From Collinsella sp. TF05-9AC (GTDB lineage Bacteria > Actinomycetota > Coriobacteriia > Coriobacteriales > Coriobacteriaceae): a stretch of DNA of 15,939 nucleotides. The stretch's first letter is position 1. Every line of letters begins with the position of its first letter. A program made the translations under genes and the position numbers. This document shows positions 7,101 through 13,100 of the stretch, piece after piece. The notes beneath the pieces were generated by a model that saw nothing but the letters and a program-made list of their open reading frames with translations, was not told where the DNA came from and ran no database searches. The stretch spans positions 1 to 15,939 of the forward strand of contig NZ_QSSH01000037.1 of assembly GCF_003438495.1 (NCBI RefSeq), written 5' to 3'.

Positions 7101-10100
7101 GGCGAGACCATTCGCGTATACGACCTTAAGAAGGACGACAGCTATAGCGTGAGCGAGCTCACCACCAAGGGCGAGGAGTCCAATGGCAACGTGCTGGCGA
7201 GCATCGTTAACACGGTGACCGGCTCTGCCGACGAGTCGGTGCTTCCGGCCGGCTTTAGACTCGTTAGCCGCATGGTCGGCGGCGAGGAACAGTTCGGAAC
7301 CGGCAACACCATCACGGGCACGATTGCCACGCTCGAGGACGGACAGATTCCTGCCAGCAACAAGCTCGAGTTCACCAACAAATACAGCGCCAGCCCCGTA
7401 ACGCTCGATGCCCAGAATGGCCTGAGCGCCAAGAAGCTGCTCAAGGGCCGCAATTGGGCCGATGGCGAAACCTTTACCGCGCAGCTTACGGCCGACGGCG
7501 TCGTCCCCATGCCCAATGGCGCCAAGAGCAAGGTGTCGACGGTCGAGCTCACCGAGGATGACCAGCCGGCAACGTTTGGCGACATCACCTATTACAAGCC
7601 GGGCACCTACACCTATACCATCCAGGAGGGTATCCCCGAACCCGACGCCAGGGCAGACGGCATAAGCTACTCTGCCGCCGTCTATACCGCGAAGGTCGTG
7701 GTGGAGGACAACCAAGCTGGTGCTCTTGTCGTTAAGAGCGTGACGATGAAGCAGGTGCGCGACGACGGAGGCACCGAGAAGGAAGTCGAGGTCGCCGGTA
7801 AGGTCGCAACCTTCATCAACCGCTACGATGCGCACGAGTCGAAGATCCCCATCCAAGCTAAAAAGACCCTAGTCGACAACGCGGGGACGTTCCCGCTTGC
7901 CCAGAACGCCTTTAGCTTTACGCTCGAGGGCATGGGTGGCTATGCGGATGTCAATGCGGTGTTCAACCCCGATACGGTCGATAAGAGCATGACGGCCCCC
8001 ATGCCCCAGGGCGCCGAAGACAACACCATGAAAGTTGGCAACGTCGATGGCGCGGTGAGATGGCCGGATATCTCTTATACCGCCAAGAAAGATGCGGGGC
8101 GCGCCTGCGTGTACAAGTTCGCCGAGGATCCCGGCAGCGTTGCGGGCATGACCTACGACGGATCGGTCTATTACGCCGTAGTACGCAACGCCAAGAAGGG
8201 TGCCGGCATCCAGACTTCGATCGAGTACTACAAGATCACAGAAGACGGCTCGGTAAAGCAGCTGGACAACAACGCCACGCCTTCCTTTACCAATATATAT
8301 AGCGTGGAGCCCGTGAGCGTTACCCTGCAGGGTCAGAAGACCGTGAGCGGTCGCGACTGGAACCAGGGCGAGAGCTATACCTTTAACCTTGCCGCCGCTG
8401 CGGACGATGCCAGCGCAACTGGCCTGGGCAAGACCACAAAGCAGGCGGTAACGGATGGGGCCATTGCCATCGGCACTAACCAGGCCGTCGCCAGCACGCC
8501 CGAGTCGGGACGCGTTGCCTCGTTCTCCTTTGGCACCGAAGCCGCCCCGACCGTGACATTCAACCGCGCGGGCACCTTTAGCTTCAATATCACCGAGAAT
8601 GTCGCGCTTGGTGCCCCGGCGAGCATGTCCATGGACAAGCACACCGCACGCGCGACCGTTGTAGTGACCGATCTGGATGAGTCGGGCAACCACACGGGCA
8701 AGCTGCGCGTGTCGAGCGTGACCTACGCCAACACCGGTGCCTCCGATGCGGACAAGCTCGTAACCGACAAGGCTGCCTTTACCAACGCGTACCATGCATC
8801 GGGTACCTTTGATGGCGTGACGGTGAGCAAGACCCTTGAGGGTCGCGCCTCTACCGCGGGCCAGTTTACCTTTGCCGTGACGGGCCTTTGGTACAACGGC
8901 GTTCAGACGTCGGTCGATGGCTCCGAGGCCAGCCTGTCCAATAAGGTGGCAGGGGCCGGCGTGTCCGGCGCTGTGGTGAGCGCAAGCGGGGAAGAGAAGC
9001 TCTTTGCCCGCAAGCTCACGGAGCAGGACCTGGGCCATACGTTTGCCTATCGCATCCACGAGAACCAGCCTGTGGCCGCCGGCTACACCTATGACACCGG
9101 CTACACCGGCGACGCCATCGTGCTCGTTAAGGTTCTTGCGAGCGAAAACAACCCCGCCAAGCTCTACACCGTGACGACCGTGCTCAAGGGCGCGGGTGTG
9201 ACGGAGCTGCTGGGCGATACCGGCGATGCGAGCGCGTTGACGGACGAAAAGATTGCCGAGCTCAAGCAAGATTCGCATACTTACGTGCAGCAGTACGATG
9301 CAAGTGAGACCGGCGCCACGACGCCTGCTGTCTCGTTTGTGAACCGTTACACGGCAAGTCTCGACTATGGCGCCAATGGCGGTTTGCAGATCGAGAAGAC
9401 GTTGACGTATCCCAAGGACGCGACCATTTTTGGCTCGCCTAAGAGCACGTTCCGTTATATCGTCAAGCCTGCTGACGAGACGTCTGCCAGCAAGGTTGGC
9501 ATTTCCACGAATGGCAAGGTCTTTGAGACCGCAAATGTCGAGGCCAACGCTCCCAAGACCGTAAGTTTGGTACCTGCGGGCGGGCTGACCTTCACTCAGG
9601 ATGATGCCGGCAAGACGTTCACCTATACGGTGAGCGAGATTGACGACAAAGCGACGGGCTATACGTACGACGAGACGGTCCATACGGTTAGGGCCGTCGT
9701 AGCGGATAACGGCGACGGCACGCTTAGGGTCACGACATCGGTAAGCAAGCAGGTCGATGGCAAGGACGAGCTCGAGGGCCAGTGGATCTACCCGTCGGAT
9801 GCGACGTCTACCGGTGTCGCGACGGTCAAATTCAAGAACACCTATACGGTCGCCGAGGCAGCAACCTATACTCCGTCCGTGACCAAGGTGGTTGCCGGTG
9901 CCAATGCTCCGGACAAGTTTACCTTTGCCATGACCGCGGCCGATGATGTCACCAAGGCTGCTATCGACGGCAAGCTCATCACCGGCTCTTCGATGAGTGC
10001 GGAGAACGGCTACGCTGAGAAGAAGCAAACGAAGGAGGGCCTCAAGGACGGGGAGCACTACCAGCTTGACTTCTCGAAGCTCACCTTCAACAAGCCGGGC

Positions 10101-13100
10101 ACGTATAAGTTCGCTATTAACGAGGTGGCTGCGAACAGCGGTCTTGGCGAGTGGAAGTATGACCAGCACGTCTATACCGTGACGGTCACCGTAACCGATG
10201 AGGGCGGCAAACTTGTAGCGCGTGCCGATGGCACGACCGGCTCGGAAGGCTTCATCTTTACCAATAGTTACCAAACTTCAACGAGCTACGAGCTCCAGGG
10301 CGGTTTGGAGATCGTCAAGACGCTTAACGGGCACGATCTGCATGCCGGCATGTTTGGCTTTACGGTGACGGGCGAAGACGATGCTTCAATCGAAAAGCTC
10401 AACAAGCTGCTGCGCGCGGATGAGGGTGAGCTCACCGTTACGAACGATGAACCGCAGGCCGATGGCACGTCCCACACCGGTATTTTGGGCGGCCTGACCT
10501 TCGCGACGGGCGATGCGGACAAGACGTTTGCCTACAAGATTGTCGAGAATGGCGGCGGTAGGGGCGGCTATACATACGACTCCACCTATTGGAAGGTAGA
10601 GATTGCGGTTAAGAAGCGCGATAACGGTTCGCTCTATACCGTGACCACGGTCAAGCACTATGACGCCAACGACGTTGAAGAGCCCCGCGATGCGAATACC
10701 TTTAGCTCCGAGAGCGGTACCGCCAAGGCCCAGGTGTCCTTTACCAACAGCTACATCGCGACCGGAACATTCGACGGTCTTGCTGCCGAGAAGGTAATGG
10801 ACTCCGGCGACAAGATTGAGGCGGGTCAGTATACGTTTGACCTGTATGCCGAGAAGACCGATGGCTCGCTCGAAAAGATGGATGAGGGTAAGACCCAGGC
10901 GAGCGATAACGGTATCGCCACGGTCGACTTCGGCAAGGTTAACTTTAAGCTTGGCGGCGCTCTCGGCGGATCCCATGAGCTGACGATTGACCTTGCTGGC
11001 GCTGTGAAGGATGGTGTTGCCACCAAGCAACACAATGCCGACCACACCACTACCTACAGCTTTAACCTGGTGGCAAAAGAGCGCTTGGCCAACCTGCCCG
11101 AGGGCGTGCGTCCCGTGGACACGTCCGCGACGTGCCGCGTGCTGCTCGAGGTGACCGATAACAACAACGGCAAGCTTACGTCCAAGGTGACCTATCGCAA
11201 TGGTACCGAGAACGGCAAGATCGTCTTCCACAACACACGCGATAAGGTCAAGACGATCGGCACGGTTGCGAAGCCCGATGTGGACATCGACGGGCAGTTG
11301 CTCTCCGTGGGCGACTCCTACGTCTACACCATTAACTGGGTCAACACCGAGGCCGATGCCAATGGCAACTTGGTTCCGGCCAACGTGACCGTGACCGACA
11401 AGCTTCCTGCCGGCGTTGTGTTCGAGGCCTTTGAGGGCGAGTGTGCCGATAAGGGCGCCGCGAGCGGACAGTCGCTTACTTGGGACCTGGGTAAGCAACC
11501 CGCGGGCAGCCACGGTTCGGTGCGCGTGCGCGTCAAGATTACCGAGGACGCCGTGGAAGATGCCCAGGGCGCTGTCGGCACCGTCAAAAACGCCGCCACT
11601 ATTACGGTTGGCAACAAGAGCTATACCGGCACCACGACCAACTACGTGCCCAAGAAGTCCGAGAGTGATGCTCAGGATTCGAGTGGCTTGGGCATTAAGC
11701 TGGGCGATGAGCTCACCTACACCATCGGCTACAAGAACACCGAGGGCGCGTCTGCCACGGTGAAGATCACCGATGCCGTCCCCGCGGGAACCGAGTTCGT
11801 AGAGTTCGCCGGCGACCATAAGGATGCCGGCTCCAAGGACAATGACGGCAGCCTTACCTGGACGTTGAAGGACGTTCCCGCAGGCAAGGAGGGCACGGTT
11901 CAGTTTAAGGTTCGCGTGACCGAGAACGCGTTTAAGAGCGGTGGCGCTTCGGGCGACATCTCCAACCAGGCGTCGGTGGCGGTCGGCAACAACCCTGCCG
12001 TCAAGACCAACACCACTACCGACGAGGTGTCTGACGGGCGCCTGACGTTGAGCAAGACGGTCACGGCCGCCGAAGGCATCACCGCGCCCAACAAGGCATT
12101 TACCTTTAAGGTGCTGCTCTATCAGGCCGATGGCACAACGCCTCTGGCCGGTACCTTTGCGTACGCCGGTCGTCCCAGCGGCACCAACGGCACCTATGTA
12201 AGCGGACAGATCAAGAGCGGTGGCACCATCGCGCTTAACGCCGGCGGTTCCGTTACGGTTACCGTGCCCGTGGGCGCGCACTACGAGGTACAGGAGCTCG
12301 ACTCCAAGGGCAACCTCATGACGAGCGAGGACGGCTTTGCAGTTGCCGATAAGGCGAACACCCAGAAGGGCATCGTCGGACAGGCAACGCAGGTGGGCTT
12401 CACCAATATCTATAGCGTTGAGTTCACGAAGGTGGAGAACGCCTTTAAGGTCCAAAAGAAGATCTCCGGACGCAACTGGACGACGTCGGATGCCTTTACC
12501 ATGACGCTGACCGCCCAGGGCGAGGCACCCATGCCCAAGGGCGCCCAGGACGGTGTGTCGACGATTGCGCTGAGCAAGGACGTTCAGGTCGGCAACTTCG
12601 GCACTATCGAGTACACCAAGCCCGGCACCTATACCTATGTGATTGCCGAGCAGGCGGGTGACGAGACGGCGCTCACCTTCTCGAAGGCCACCTATCGTGC
12701 CACCGTCACGGTGGCCGACGATGGCGCCGGTAAGCTGTTTGCCAAGACCAAGATTGCACAGCTGACCGACGATGCGGGCGACGCTGCTGAGCGCACGGTC
12801 GAGGCGGCGGTCTTTACCAACACCGCCAAGACCGGCAGCCTCACCGTCAAGAAGACGGTCGTCGGCGGCGACAGCCAGCGCGAGTTCGGCTTCACGGTCG
12901 CGCTGACCGACGGGGACGGCGAGCCCGTCTCCGGCACCTTCGGCAAGGGCGAGGACGCCGTGACGTTCGCGGACGGCAAGGCGACCTTCACGCTCAAGGA
13001 CGGCGGGGAGAAGACCATCGCCGGCCTGCCCGTGGGCGCGTGCTACACCGTGACCGAGGATGCGGCCGAGGGCTACACGACTGCTGTTAACGGGGCTGAC